From: Candidatus Kaistia colombiensis
GTDB taxonomy: Bacteria > Pseudomonadota > Alphaproteobacteria > Rhizobiales > Kaistiaceae
Direction: 5' to 3'
Length of the DNA stretch: 64,000 bases
NCBI GenBank assembly: GCA_029203105.1
Contig: CP119318.1
Location: 758,501 to 822,500 of the forward strand
Of this stretch, positions 54,291 through 63,216 are shown piece by piece (positions within the stretch are counted from its first letter, which is position 1; every line of letters starts with the position of its first letter). Both the position numbers and the translations under genes were made by a program. Under the pieces are notes generated by a model that was not told where the DNA came from, made no database searches, and worked only from the letters and a program-made list of their open reading frames with translations.

Positions 54291-54314
54291 GATCTAGAAA
54301 ATCCTTCCTAGATC
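54291..54314. promoter_or_regulatory. Inverted repeat between the Rrf2 gene and sbp
   Basis: GATCTAG (54291-54297) and CTAGATC (54308-54314) around a 10-base centre. It overlaps the stop codon of the Rrf2 gene and lies about 85 bases upstream of the sbp start. Could be an operator for the sulfate operon or a weak terminator hairpin. Confidence 0.4.
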
Positions 54315-54781
54315 CGACCTTCAGCAGAAACGATGTCGCGGGAGATGTCCAGATCCGCCGGCCCGGCCTCGTCGCTGAGCGCATCCGCCAGCGTCGTTGC
54401 CTCGAAGGCCTGGAGCTGGGTTTCGTAGGGGCCGGCGAACATGCGCCGGACGGCGCAGGCGGCTTCGTCCGGGCAATCGGCGCAGGGTTGATAGGCGGTG
54501 CGGGATATGCAGGAAAGCGGCGCGATCGGGCCGTCGATGGCGCGCAGCACCTGGCCGATCGTCACCTCGCCGGGCGGCTTGATCATGACATAGCCGCCGG
54601 CGCGGCCGCGCCGGCTGGCGATGATGCCGCGATGCTTCAGATCGAGCAGGATGTGTTCGAGAAACTTGCGCGGAACGCCGGCCTGGCGGGCAATGTCGTC
54701 GATCTGCGTCGTCTCGCCCTGAGGCTGCCTGGCGAGATGGATCAGCGCCTTGAATGCGTATTTGGCCTTCTGCGAAATCAT
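54308..54781 (-). CDS. Rrf2-family transcriptional regulator
   Basis: A 157-residue winged-helix regulator starting MISQKAKYAFKALIHLARQP. HTH: TQIDDIARQAGVPRKFLEHI; wing: SRRGRAGGYVMIKP. Three cysteines in CISRTAYQPCADCPDEAAC (plus a fourth) match the Fe-S cluster loop of IscR/NsrR-type members. Directly upstream of, and co-oriented with, the sulfate transport operon, so it probably senses sulfur or Fe-S status and controls it (inference). Confidence 0.9.
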   Translation of the reverse strand: MISQKAKYAFKALIHLARQPQGETTQIDDIARQAGVPRKFLEHILLDLKHRGIIASRRGRAGGYVMIKPPGEVTIGQVLRAIDGPIAPLSCISRTAYQPCADCPDEAACAVRRMFAGPYETQLQAFEATTLADALSDEAGPADLDISRDIVSAEGRI

Positions 54782-54920
54782 CCGACGTCCAGCATTCCTT
54801 GCGCGCCAGGTTTGGCGCTCTCCGTTTCATAGCGGATCGCCGCGCGGAAGGAAACGAAAGCCCGCGAAAAGCGAGACGGTGCCTTTGTCGGCGGCCGCAA
54901 ATCAGCTAAAGCCACTGATC

Positions 54921-55898
54921 ATGAAAATGCTCATCACCGGTGTCGCGGGCTTCATCGGCTCGCATGTAGCGAAGGCGGCTCTCGAGCGCGGCGACGCCGT
55001 GATCGGCGTCGACAATCTGAACGCCTATTACGACCCGGCGCTGAAGCAGGCCCGGCTCGACCGGCTGGCGGCGCATCGGCATTTCGACTTCGTCGAGGCG
55101 AGCGTCAGCGACATGGCGGCGATGGAGCGGCTCGTCACCACCCACGCCGACATCGAGACGATCGTGCATCTGGCTGCCCAGGCCGGCGTCGCCTATTCGA
55201 TTGAGAACCCGATCGCCTATGCCGACGCCAACGTCACCGGCCAGGTGGTGATGTTCGAGGCCGCGCTGCGGCTGCCGCGGCTGCGCCACGTCGTCTATGC
55301 CTCGTCCTCCTCGGTCTATGGCCTCAACGAGGACGTACCGTTCCGCGAGACCGATCGCACCGACCGGCCCGCCTCGCTCTATGCCGCCACCAAAAGGGCC
55401 GGCGAGCTGATCGCCCATTCCTACGCCAATGTGCAGGGCGTCGCCTCGACGGGCTTGCGCTTCTTCACGGTGTACGGCCCCTGGGGCCGGCCGGACATGG
55501 CGCCGTGGCTGTTTACCAGCGCCATCCTCGAAGGCCGGCCGATCACCGTCTTCAACAACGGCGCGATGCAGCGCGACTTCACCTTCGTCGACGACATCGT
55601 CGCCGGGGTGCTGGGCGCCGTCGACCGGACACCGGCGCGGGCGGAAAACCGTATCTTCAACCTCGGCAACAACCAGCCGGTCGCGCTGATGGACTTCATC
55701 GCGACGATCGAGCGGGCGACCGGCCGCAAGGCCGAGATCCATTTCGCGCCGATGCGCAAGGCCGATGTCGAGACGACCTTCGCCAATATCGACCTCGCCG
55801 CCGCCGAACTCGGCTTCCAGCCGAAGACCTCGATCGACGAGGGCATCGACCGCTTCGTCGACTGGTATCGGGGTTATAACGCGCGGCCTGCGGAATAG
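54921..55898 (+). CDS. UDP-glucuronate 4-epimerase-like NAD-dependent epimerase
   Basis: A 325-residue extended SDR. NAD loop MKMLITGVAGFIGSHVAKAAL, GVDNLNAYYDPALKQARLDRL (typical of UDP-glucuronate epimerases), catalytic Ser in YASSSSVYG, YxxxK in SLYAATKRAGELIAHSY, and LRFFTVYGPWGRPDMA. It converts UDP-glucuronate to UDP-galacturonate for surface polysaccharides, a common LPS precursor in rhizobia. Start ATG 54921. Divergent from the Rrf2 gene. Confidence 0.88.
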   Translation: MKMLITGVAGFIGSHVAKAALERGDAVIGVDNLNAYYDPALKQARLDRLAAHRHFDFVEASVSDMAAMERLVTTHADIETIVHLAAQAGVAYSIENPIAYADANVTGQVVMFEAALRLPRLRHVVYASSSSVYGLNEDVPFRETDRTDRPASLYAATKRAGELIAHSYANVQGVASTGLRFFTVYGPWGRPDMAPWLFTSAILEGRPITVFNNGAMQRDFTFVDDIVAGVLGAVDRTPARAENRIFNLGNNQPVALMDFIATIERATGRKAEIHFAPMRKADVETTFANIDLAAAELGFQPKTSIDEGIDRFVDWYRGYNARPAE

Positions 55899-55970
55899 AC
55901 GGGTCTCGCAGGCCTCACGGCACGTCCAGTTTTCCGGTTTTCGCTCCTCGGCCCCGTCCCCAAGCTCGCC

Positions 55971-56072
55971 GTCATCCCTGCGAAAGCAGGGATCCACGCA
56001 GCCGCACCCTCGGGAATCCCGATCCAGCCACCAACCCGGCGGAAATGGATCCCGGGTCAAGCCCGGGATGAC
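55971..56072. repeat. Inverted intergenic repeat
   Basis: The outer arms GTCATCCCTGCGAAAGCAGG (from 55971) and ATCCCGGGTCAAGCCCGGGAT...GAC (to 56072) are each self-complementary and also face each other. This is a frequent type of alphaproteobacterial intergenic repeat. It sits in the gap between convergent genes. Confidence 0.7.
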
Positions 56073-56129
56073 GGCCAGGGTGTGATGACGTCGGAGACTT
56101 CCTGGCCGGACTGTGGGCAAGCTGCTCTT

Positions 56130-56252
56130 CACCTCTCCCATGGGGAGAGGTCGGAGCGAAGCTCCGGGTGAGGGGTTGGGATCTCTCCGGTGAGGCCTGA
56201 ACCCCTCACCCGCCGGCCTTCGGCCGTCGACCTCTCCCCATGGGGGAGGTGA
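56130..56252. repeat. REP-like dispersed palindromic repeat, copy 3
   Basis: Outer arms ACCTCTCCCATGGGGAGAGG and CCTCTCCCCATGGGGGAGGT. Inner pair GGTGAGGGGTTGGGAT and AACCCCTCACCC. Related to 37530-37653 and 50135-50288 with divergence in the inner arms. Confidence 0.85.
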
Positions 56253-56276
56253 AGCGACAAGCCGTTCTCGCGAGCC

Positions 56277-57392
56277 CTACCCGATCTCGGACGCGAGGAT
56301 GGCGTCGAGCTTCGGCGTGTTGAGGTCGAGGCCCAACGCCTGCTTCCAGGCCAGCAACCCGCAGATGCGGCGGCGCTTCTTCTCGGCGTGGTTGCCGAAG
56401 ATCTCGGCCAGGCGGTGGGCGAGGAAGGGGTTCTCGAACCGTTCCAGCACGCTCGCCCGGTAGGACGGCGCTTCCAGAACGCCGCCGGCGGCGAAGATCG
56501 GCAGCACCTCTTCGTCATAGATCGCGTCCAGCTCTTGCCGAAGCACCGGGTCGGCAACGATCTCGCGCACCAGTTCGCCTTCGGCCCGGCCGGTCTCGCG
56601 CCACCATTCGGCCAGGACCGTGTGGCCGAGATTGAGGATGAACAGCTTCAACCGCTCGACGACGGCGAGGTCGTCGACCATGCGCACGTCGGGATGGAGA
56701 CAGGGGGCTGCGAGGCCGGGCTGCTTTTCGATCGCCCACAGCGCATAGGGCTCCGCCACGGCGCCGGCCGGCTCGATCGTCTCGGAGACGATGCGATCGA
56801 CCAGCGAATTGGCGAACAGGCAGGATTCCAGCCAGGCGCGGAACGGATCCGGCAGGCCGTTCTCGTCGGCGAGCTTCAGGAGAAGCGCGCGCAGCACGTC
56901 GCCATTGCGCGGGATCAGCTCGCAGGGAAACAGCGTCAGCGGCGCGCCGCCCGCTTTTTGCCGCGCGAAGAGTAGCTTCAAGAGCTTGAGCGGGAAGGAG
57001 CGCGGCACGTCGCTCCCCAGCCGCTCGCCCTCGTTGAGCGCGAAGCCGGCATCCGACGTGTTGGAAATCAGGATCTTCGCCTCGTCGACGACGATGCGCT
57101 CGACCGCGTCCCAGTCGTCGACGGCGGAAAGTCCGCGCACCAGCGAGGTGACGCCGACCGTGCGCTCGACCGGCGCGCCAGCCTCGATGCCGCGGATGAC
57201 GATCGGGATCGGCGAGCCGTCGAACGCCCTAAGCCGGCCGGCGCGGGCGCCGGAGGCCGTGGTCTGCACGATGGTGACGGGCCCGACATCCTGGCCGCGG
57301 TCCCGCGCCTCCGACAGGAAGAGATCGGCATGCGCCTGCAGGAAGCGGCTGGTGCCGAACTGGACGATCGGCGTGCGGATGGGTTCGCTCAT
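56277..57392 (-). CDS. Mannitol dehydrogenase-family reductase (tagaturonate reductase-like)
   Basis: A 371-residue NAD-dependent polyol/uronate dehydrogenase starting MSEPIRTPIVQFGTSRFLQA (FGxSRF...HAD signature). It has ILISNTSDAGFALN, FPCELIPRNGDVLRALLL (substrate loop), FANSLVDRIVSETIEP (the SMVDRI-like motif) and KLFILNLGHTVLAEWW. Related to UxaB/mannonate oxidoreductases that reduce tagaturonate or fructuronate in uronic acid breakdown. Fits a sugar-acid pathway but no partner gene is adjacent. Confidence 0.82.
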   Translation of the reverse strand: MSEPIRTPIVQFGTSRFLQAHADLFLSEARDRGQDVGPVTIVQTTASGARAGRLRAFDGSPIPIVIRGIEAGAPVERTVGVTSLVRGLSAVDDWDAVERIVVDEAKILISNTSDAGFALNEGERLGSDVPRSFPLKLLKLLFARQKAGGAPLTLFPCELIPRNGDVLRALLLKLADENGLPDPFRAWLESCLFANSLVDRIVSETIEPAGAVAEPYALWAIEKQPGLAAPCLHPDVRMVDDLAVVERLKLFILNLGHTVLAEWWRETGRAEGELVREIVADPVLRQELDAIYDEEVLPIFAAGGVLEAPSYRASVLERFENPFLAHRLAEIFGNHAEKKRRRICGLLAWKQALGLDLNTPKLDAILASEIG

Positions 57393-57409
57393 GGCAGATC
57401 CTTGGAGGC

Positions 57410-58444
57410 TCATTGCAGCGTGCCGGCTTCCGGGGCTTCCGGCGCGGGCGGGAATGTCTTGGCGGAGCAGACGGCGACCGTCTCCTGCACGCGCAGCGTC
57501 TGGTCGTCGGAAAGCGTGCGGGCGAGGAACGGCGCCGTCAGTTGCTTGTCCTTGAGCGTGTCGAAGACGCAGCCGCAATAGGTCTGGCAATCGGCTCCAC
57601 TCTTGCCGACGGCGACGCAGCGATCGGCGCAATCGGCGCGCGCCGAAATCTCCGCGCCGTTGGGGGCGACGATGGCGGCGAGGGCGAAGAAGAAGGCGTA
57701 GAGCACCGGCTGGTGGATCAGGTAGACGGCGAGCGAGTGGCGGCCGCCGAAGGCGAGCCAGCGGCCGGGGGCGAAACGCGGCTGCCAGGTCGCCAGCCGC
57801 CGGTCCCAGCCCTTCGACACGCCGAGCTTGGCCAGCGCCATGCCGGCGAGAACCACGCCAAACCACGGAAACAGCGGCACATAGTCGAACGACCCCGGCG
57901 GCTTCGGCGCCAGCCCGACCCACCAGAGCGCCGGATGGGCGAAGACCGCGCCGCGATAGAGGAAGGGCAGGGCGAAGACGGCGATGGCGGCGAGGAAGAC
58001 GAGGCGCGGCGGCCAGCGCAGGAAGGCGAGACCGAGCACGCTGGCGAGTGCGATCTGGTGCAGGATGCCGAAGAAGATCCAGCCTTCCGGCATGACGAGA
58101 TAAGTGGCCACCGACACCAGCGCGGCCGCCGCCACGATCATCGCCAGCCGCTTCAGGTAGGGCTTTGGGCGAAAACCGTTGCGGGTCGAAAGCACCAGGC
58201 TGATGCCGACCAGCATCAGGAACGAGCCGGCGATCGCGCGGGCGAAAATGATCCAGCCGAGCGAGGCACCCGGGTCGAAGCGGACAATATGCAGGAAGGC
58301 GACGTCCCAGGCGCCGTGGAAGATCGCCATGCAGACCAGCGCCACGCCGCGCGCGACGTCGAGGGCGGCGATGCGCGAGGGGCGGGCCGCCATGGCGGGC
58401 ATGTCCGCATGGTCGACGACGAGCGCCGCGGTTGCGTCATTCAT
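57410..58444 (-). CDS. DUF1624-like multi-pass membrane acyltransferase
   Basis: A 344-residue protein with about seven to eight transmembrane helices. It starts MNDATAALVVDHADMPAM at ATG 58444. IAALDVARGVALVCMAIFHGAWDV is the HGSNAT/DUF1624 signature (R-x-D-x-x-R-G). A cysteine-rich soluble tail (CADRCVAVGKSGADCQTYCGC) follows the last helix (about 265-300) and is unusual. The family may acetylate surface sugars. Seventeen bases downstream, on the same strand, lies the reductase gene. Confidence 0.8.
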   Translation of the reverse strand: MNDATAALVVDHADMPAMAARPSRIAALDVARGVALVCMAIFHGAWDVAFLHIVRFDPGASLGWIIFARAIAGSFLMLVGISLVLSTRNGFRPKPYLKRLAMIVAAAALVSVATYLVMPEGWIFFGILHQIALASVLGLAFLRWPPRLVFLAAIAVFALPFLYRGAVFAHPALWWVGLAPKPPGSFDYVPLFPWFGVVLAGMALAKLGVSKGWDRRLATWQPRFAPGRWLAFGGRHSLAVYLIHQPVLYAFFFALAAIVAPNGAEISARADCADRCVAVGKSGADCQTYCGCVFDTLKDKQLTAPFLARTLSDDQTLRVQETVAVCSAKTFPPAPEAPEAGTLQ

Positions 58445-58530
58445 GTGCACGCTCCGTCGATCGCCGGTTCCCAAGCGCCGGGTCGCCCCATAGTCTCGAC
58501 GCGTCGTTCAGTCATGGTTCAAGGACCCGC

Positions 58531-59505
58531 ATGTCGATCATTCCGATCATCGATCTCTCCGATCCAAACGGCCCGCGCGCGGTCGCCGATGCCATCGGCC
58601 GCACCTGCCGCGAGACGGGCTTCTTCCTCATTACCGGCCATGGCGCGAACCCCGAAATCGTTGAGCGCGGCTGGCAGGCGGCGCGCGCGTTCTTCGATCG
58701 CGCGGTCGAAGAGAAGCTGACCGCCGTGATGCCCTATCCGGGCTATCCCTATGGCTACAGCCCGGTCAAGGGCGAGACGCTCGCCGCCTCGCTCGGCGAC
58801 GCGAAGCCGGCCGATCTGAAGGAGACGTTTTCCTTCGGTCCTTCCGCCTTCCAGCGCCTCGACCACAAGCCGGGCGACGACGCCGAAGCCTTTGTTTTCT
58901 CGGCCAATCCGTGGCCGATCGGCGGCGACGAGTTCCGTCTCGCCACCCAGGCCTATTATCGCGAGATGTCGGCGCTCGCCGGGCGCATCATGCGCTTCTT
59001 CGCTCTCGCGCTCGATCTGGACGAAGCCTATTTCGATCGGTTCATCGATCATGAGGCGAGCGCGCTGCGCCTGCTCAACTATCCGGACCTGACGGAAGAT
59101 CCCGTCCCCGGCCAGCTGCGCGCCGGCGTGCATTCGGACTACGGCTCGATCACCATCCTGATGCAGGAAGACGCGCCGGGCGGCCTCGAGGTGAAGGGGC
59201 TCGACGGCGAATGGCACCGCGTTCCGGCGATCGCCGACAGCTTCGTCATCAATATCGGCGACCTGATGCAGCGCTGGACCAACGACCAGTGGAAGTCGAC
59301 CTTGCACCGCGTCACCATCCCGCCGCGCGATATCGGTCGCTCGGCCCGGCGCCAGTCGATGGCCTTCTTCCACCAGCCGAACTGGGACGCCGAGATCGCC
59401 TGCATCGAGACGTGCCTGAAGCCGGGCGAGACGGCGACCTATCCGCCGGTCGGTTCCGGCGAGTATCTCGCGTCGAAGTTCCGCTCGACCGTCGTGAAGG
59501 CTTAA
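58531..59505 (+). CDS. Isopenicillin N synthase-family 2-oxoglutarate/Fe(II) oxygenase
   Basis: A 324-residue non-heme iron oxygenase. The N-terminal part has IIDLSDPNGPRAVADAIG and ETGFFLITGHG. The iron ligands are in GVHSDYGSITIL (His, Asp) and STLHRVTIP (His); RQSMAFFHQPNWD has the Arg and Ser that bind 2-oxoglutarate. No signal peptide. The substrate is unknown; such genes occur outside antibiotic clusters in many rhizobia. Confidence 0.88.
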   Translation: MSIIPIIDLSDPNGPRAVADAIGRTCRETGFFLITGHGANPEIVERGWQAARAFFDRAVEEKLTAVMPYPGYPYGYSPVKGETLAASLGDAKPADLKETFSFGPSAFQRLDHKPGDDAEAFVFSANPWPIGGDEFRLATQAYYREMSALAGRIMRFFALALDLDEAYFDRFIDHEASALRLLNYPDLTEDPVPGQLRAGVHSDYGSITILMQEDAPGGLEVKGLDGEWHRVPAIADSFVINIGDLMQRWTNDQWKSTLHRVTIPPRDIGRSARRQSMAFFHQPNWDAEIACIETCLKPGETATYPPVGSGEYLASKFRSTVVKA

Positions 59506-59831
59506 GCTTCGGGCCGTTACCCCGAACGGCCGGCATGGCGGGAACTCGTCCGTCCGCGCCGGCCGGCGACCATCGGCTCGACGTCGAAGCCGAGGCGCCG
59601 GCCGTCCCGGGGGCGATGCCGGATATCATCATTGCCAGAACGAATTCGCCGGGCGAACGCGACAGGCTGGTATTTCTCGGCGGCACACGGTATCAGGACG
59701 AATGCAATTCCCTGCCGCCTTGGCCTGCGGGATCGGTTGCCATGTCTGCCGCACAAGCTTCGACTTCGTCGTGAAAGCGCAGGCTTGCACCGAAATGCCA
59801 GAGCCATTCTAGATAGGATTACGTGACCGTC
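59506..59831 (+). promoter_or_regulatory. Gene-free upstream region of acpXL with a candidate promoter
   Basis: No gene was recognised in this 326-base gap. Near its right end TTGCAC (59785-59790) and CTAGAT (59809-59814), 18 bases apart, resemble -35 and -10 boxes at a suitable distance (about 18 bases) before the acpXL start. By eye only. Confidence 0.35.
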
Positions 59832-60113
59832 ATGTCTTCCACGTTCGACGTCGTCGCCGATGTGATCGCCCAGACCAGCGAAATTCCGCGCGAGAAGATC
59901 ACCCCCGAGTCCCATGCCATCGATGATCTGGGTATCGACAGCCTCGATTTCCTCGACATCGTGTTCGCGCTCGACAAGAAGTTCGGGATCAAGATCCCGC
60001 TCGAGCAGTGGACCCAGGAAGTCAACGCCGGCAAGGCTTCGGTCGAGGAATACTTCCTCCTGAAGAACCTCTGCGCGCATATTGACGACCTGGTCGCCAA
60101 GAAGAACGCCTGA
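59832..60113 (+). CDS. acpXL: Acyl carrier protein AcpXL
   Basis: A 93-residue carrier protein starting MSSTFDVVADVIAQTSEIPR at ATG 59832 (a GTG 9 bases earlier is possible). DDLGIDSLDFLDIVFALDKK holds the phosphopantetheine serine (S37). IPLEQWTQEVNAGKASVEEY and LKNLCAHIDDL are specific to AcpXL, the carrier of the 27-hydroxyoctacosanoic chain attached to rhizobial lipid A. First gene of its cluster. Confidence 0.95.
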   Translation: MSSTFDVVADVIAQTSEIPREKITPESHAIDDLGIDSLDFLDIVFALDKKFGIKIPLEQWTQEVNAGKASVEEYFLLKNLCAHIDDLVAKKNA

Positions 60114-60135
60114 CAGGATCGACGTCGAAGCCACC

Positions 60136-60603
60136 ATGCGTCTCGAATATTTCCAGATGATTGATCGCATCGTCGATTTCGACGCTGCGACCGGTCGGAT
60201 TCATGCCAAGGCTTTCGTCCCCGAGACGAGCCCGGTGTTCGAAGGTCACTTTCCCGGCTATCCGATCCTGCCGGGCGTGCTCCTGATCGAGACCATGGCG
60301 CAGGCTTCCGGTTTCCTGATCCTCGGCCTGAACGGCCTTTCCCGCATGCCGTTCTTTGCCGGCTGCAAGAAAGCCAAGTTCCGCAAGTTCATCGAGCCGG
60401 GCGCCGAACTCGACGTCTATGCGACGATGACGCATGACGGTTCCGGCTTTGCCGTGACCGAAGCGAAGATCGAGCATGGCGGCCCGGTCTGCGATGCCGA
60501 GCTGACGCTGCGCGTGATGGACTTCCCGGCGCCGGAACTGGTCGAGAACATGCGCGAGCGGGTGCGGCAGATCGGCCTGACCCCGGTCGGAGATACGGCA
60601 TGA
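60136..60603 (+). CDS. 3-hydroxyacyl-ACP dehydratase, FabZ-like (AcpXL cluster)
   Basis: A 155-residue hot-dog protein starting MRLEYFQMIDRIVDFDAATG. The catalytic helix region is FEGHFPGYPILPGVLLIETMAQASGF (His in GHFPGxPxxPGV and the acidic residue in ETMAQ). Twenty-two bases after acpXL. It dehydrates the growing very-long-chain hydroxyacyl-AcpXL. The stop overlaps the next start (ATGA). Confidence 0.93.
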   Translation: MRLEYFQMIDRIVDFDAATGRIHAKAFVPETSPVFEGHFPGYPILPGVLLIETMAQASGFLILGLNGLSRMPFFAGCKKAKFRKFIEPGAELDVYATMTHDGSGFAVTEAKIEHGGPVCDAELTLRVMDFPAPELVENMRERVRQIGLTPVGDTA

Positions 60604-61832
60604 GCGACAAGTCTGGCACCGAAAGCGCCCGCGACGTCTGGATCACCGGCATCGGCCTGATTTCCTCGCTCGGCGAGGGGCTCGATGCGCATTGGCAGGC
60701 GCTTGCCGTCGACGAGCCGCATGTCGGCGCCGTCGACACCGACCATTTCGCGCCGTTCCCGGTGCTGCCGATGGTGCCGCTGGAGCTCGACAAGCAGATC
60801 CCGCGCAAGGCCGACATCCGGCAGATGGAGCCCTGGCAGCGCCTCGGCACCTATGCCGCCGGCCTGGCGCTCGCCGATGCCGGCCTCGCCGGCGATCTCG
60901 AGCGTCTCGCCCATATGGATATGATCGTCGCGGCCGGCGGCGGCGAGCGCGACGTCGACGTCGACGGCCAGATCCTCGCCGGTCTCGGCGTCGCGGCGGA
61001 TTCGGAGGCCTTCCTCAACGAGCGCCTCGCCAACGACCTGCGCCCGACCCTGTTCCTGGCCCAGCTTTCCAATCTGCTCGCCGGCAATATCTCGATCGTC
61101 CACAAGGTGACGGGCTCGTCGCGCACCTTCATGGGCGAGGAGATCGCCGGCATCAGCGCCGTCGAGATCGCGGCCCGGCGCATCCGCGCCGGCCAGGGCG
61201 ACCAGTTCCTCGTCGGCGCCGCCTATAATGCCGAGCGCAAGGACATGCTGCTGAGCCTGGCGCTCGGCAACACGCTGTGGCAGGGCGCCGTCAATTCCGT
61301 CTGGGAGCGCGCGAACGCCGGCGGCGGCATGGTCACCGGCTCGCTCGGCGTCTTCCTGGTGCTCGAATCGCGCGAACATGCCGAAGCGCGCGGCAGGGCG
61401 GGTTATGCCAAGCTCGGCCCGGTTCTCTCCGGCCGCAGCCGTCGCGAGCCCGGCCAGGCCGCTGCCGTGGCGCGCGGCCAGATCGACGCGCTGCGTCCCG
61501 CGCTCGGCGACAAGCCGGTCGGCGTGCTGTCGGGCGCCACCGGCATCGCCAGGACCACGCTGGAAGAGCGCGCGCTGCTCGAAACGCTGGTCGCCGAAGG
61601 CATTGTCGGGCCGATCCGCGCCACGCAGAGCCTGATCGGCAACAGCCTCGAGGCCGCTTTCCCGGCCCAGGTCGCGCTCGCCGCCCTGGCGCTGTCGCGA
61701 AAGGGCTTCTACCGGCCGACCGATCCGACCGGGCTGGAGCTTGAAGCGGCCGACGTCCCCACCCAGATCCTGGCGACGAGCTGGGGCTTCTGGCGCGGCG
61801 AGGGCATGGCGCTCCTCGAAGCGATCGACTGA
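60600..61832 (+). CDS. Beta-ketoacyl synthase-like protein without the active-site cysteine
   Basis: A 410-residue thiolase-fold protein. The fold is that of FabF (VWITGIGLISSLGEGLDAHW at the start, GNTLWQGAVNSVWE mid-way). Where the nucleophile STACASG should be, it reads HKVTGSSRTF (no Cys). The NAHGTST segment is GATGIAR, and the GHxxGAAG segment is IGNSLEAAFP. All three catalytic residues are therefore missing. It probably forms a heterodimer with the next FabF, like a chain-length factor. Conserved in AcpXL clusters of rhizobia. Confidence 0.9.
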   Translation: MSDKSGTESARDVWITGIGLISSLGEGLDAHWQALAVDEPHVGAVDTDHFAPFPVLPMVPLELDKQIPRKADIRQMEPWQRLGTYAAGLALADAGLAGDLERLAHMDMIVAAGGGERDVDVDGQILAGLGVAADSEAFLNERLANDLRPTLFLAQLSNLLAGNISIVHKVTGSSRTFMGEEIAGISAVEIAARRIRAGQGDQFLVGAAYNAERKDMLLSLALGNTLWQGAVNSVWERANAGGGMVTGSLGVFLVLESREHAEARGRAGYAKLGPVLSGRSRREPGQAAAVARGQIDALRPALGDKPVGVLSGATGIARTTLEERALLETLVAEGIVGPIRATQSLIGNSLEAAFPAQVALAALALSRKGFYRPTDPTGLELEAADVPTQILATSWGFWRGEGMALLEAID

Positions 61833-61846
61833 GAAAGGTCAGGATC

Positions 61847-63127
61847 ATGGGCAAGACGCGGGATCATCTCGGGCGTCCGGTCGTCGCCGTCACCGGCATG
61901 GGCGTGGTCACCTCGCTCGGCCAGGGCATCGACGACAACTGGTCGGCGCTGACATCCGGCAAGTCCGGTATCCATCGCATCACCCGCTTCCCCGTCGACC
62001 ATCTCCGGACGACGATGGCGGGCACCGTCGATTTCCTGTTCGACGACGTGCCGCGCTCCGCCGTGCTGACGGAAAAGCTGGCCGAACTCGCCGCCGAAGA
62101 AGCGATCGCCCGCGCCAAGATCGGCACGCCGGGCGATTTCCCGGGCATGCTGTTCATGGCGGTGCCGCCGGTCGAGCTCGACTGGTCGGTCAAGCGCGGC
62201 CTGTATGACAAGGGCGACGCCAGCGTCAGCGATCCCTATGACCGGATGATCGAGAGCGCCATGGCGCTCAACGATCCCGACATCTACGAATATGCACTCT
62301 ATGCCTGCGTCGCCGACAAGACGGCCGACCGCTTCGGCACGCGCGGCGCGCCGATCTCGCTGTCGACGGCGTGCGCTTCCGGCGCCACCGCGATCCAGCT
62401 CGGCGTCGAGGCAATCCGCCGCGGCGATACCGACGCGGCGCTCTGCATCGGCACCGACGGCTCGGTGCAGGTCGAATCGCTGATCCGCTTCTCGCTGCTC
62501 TCGGCGCTCTCGACCAACAACGAAGATCCCGCCGCCGCCTCGCGCCCCTTCTCGAAGAACCGCGACGGCTTCGTCATGGCCGAGGGGGCCGGCGCGCTGG
62601 TGCTCGAGGACTACGACGCGGCGATCGCGCGCGGCGCCGAGATTCTCGCCGTCATCCGCGGCGTGGCCGAGCAGGCCGACGACTTCCACCGCACCCGTTC
62701 CAAGCCGGACGGTTCGCCGGTGATCGGCGCCATGCGCCAGGCGCTCGGCGATGCCGGCATCGCGCTCGACGAGGTCGACTACATCAACGCGCACGGCACC
62801 AGTACGCCGGAGAACGACAAGATGGAGGCGCTGTCGCTGGAGGCCGTGTTCGGCGACGCCGTCACCGGCATCCCGATCAGCTCGAACAAGTCGATGATCG
62901 GCCACACGCTGACCGCGGCCGGCGCCATCGAGGCGGTTTTCTCGATCCAGACCATCCGCAGCGGCATCATTCCGCCGACCATCAACCACGACGTCGCCGA
63001 TCCGTCGATCTCGCTCGACGTGGTGCCGAACGTCGCCCGCGCGGCGCCGGTCTCGATGGTGCTGTCGAACTCGTTCGGCTTCGGCGGCCAGAACGCCTGC
63101 CTGGTGATCGCGGCTGGCCCGGCCTGA
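61847..63127 (+). CDS. 3-oxoacyl-ACP synthase, FabF-like (AcpXL cluster)
   Basis: A 426-residue condensing enzyme starting MGKTRDHLGRPVVAVTGMGV. Nucleophile C176 in SLSTACASGATA; the first His in NAHGTSTPEND; the second in KSMIGHTLTAAGAIEAV; C-terminal NSFGFGGQNACLV. Fourteen bases after the Cys-less homologue. It extends the AcpXL-bound chain towards C26-C28. Intact. Confidence 0.94.
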   Translation: MGKTRDHLGRPVVAVTGMGVVTSLGQGIDDNWSALTSGKSGIHRITRFPVDHLRTTMAGTVDFLFDDVPRSAVLTEKLAELAAEEAIARAKIGTPGDFPGMLFMAVPPVELDWSVKRGLYDKGDASVSDPYDRMIESAMALNDPDIYEYALYACVADKTADRFGTRGAPISLSTACASGATAIQLGVEAIRRGDTDAALCIGTDGSVQVESLIRFSLLSALSTNNEDPAAASRPFSKNRDGFVMAEGAGALVLEDYDAAIARGAEILAVIRGVAEQADDFHRTRSKPDGSPVIGAMRQALGDAGIALDEVDYINAHGTSTPENDKMEALSLEAVFGDAVTGIPISSNKSMIGHTLTAAGAIEAVFSIQTIRSGIIPPTINHDVADPSISLDVVPNVARAAPVSMVLSNSFGFGGQNACLVIAAGPA

Positions 63128-63216
63128 CCGCGACGCTCGGTCCGGAGCGTGCCTCTGGCATGTTCCGCGCCGAGGCGGTAAAGCAGGCGCTGTTCAGAAC
63201 GACAGACGGATATTCC

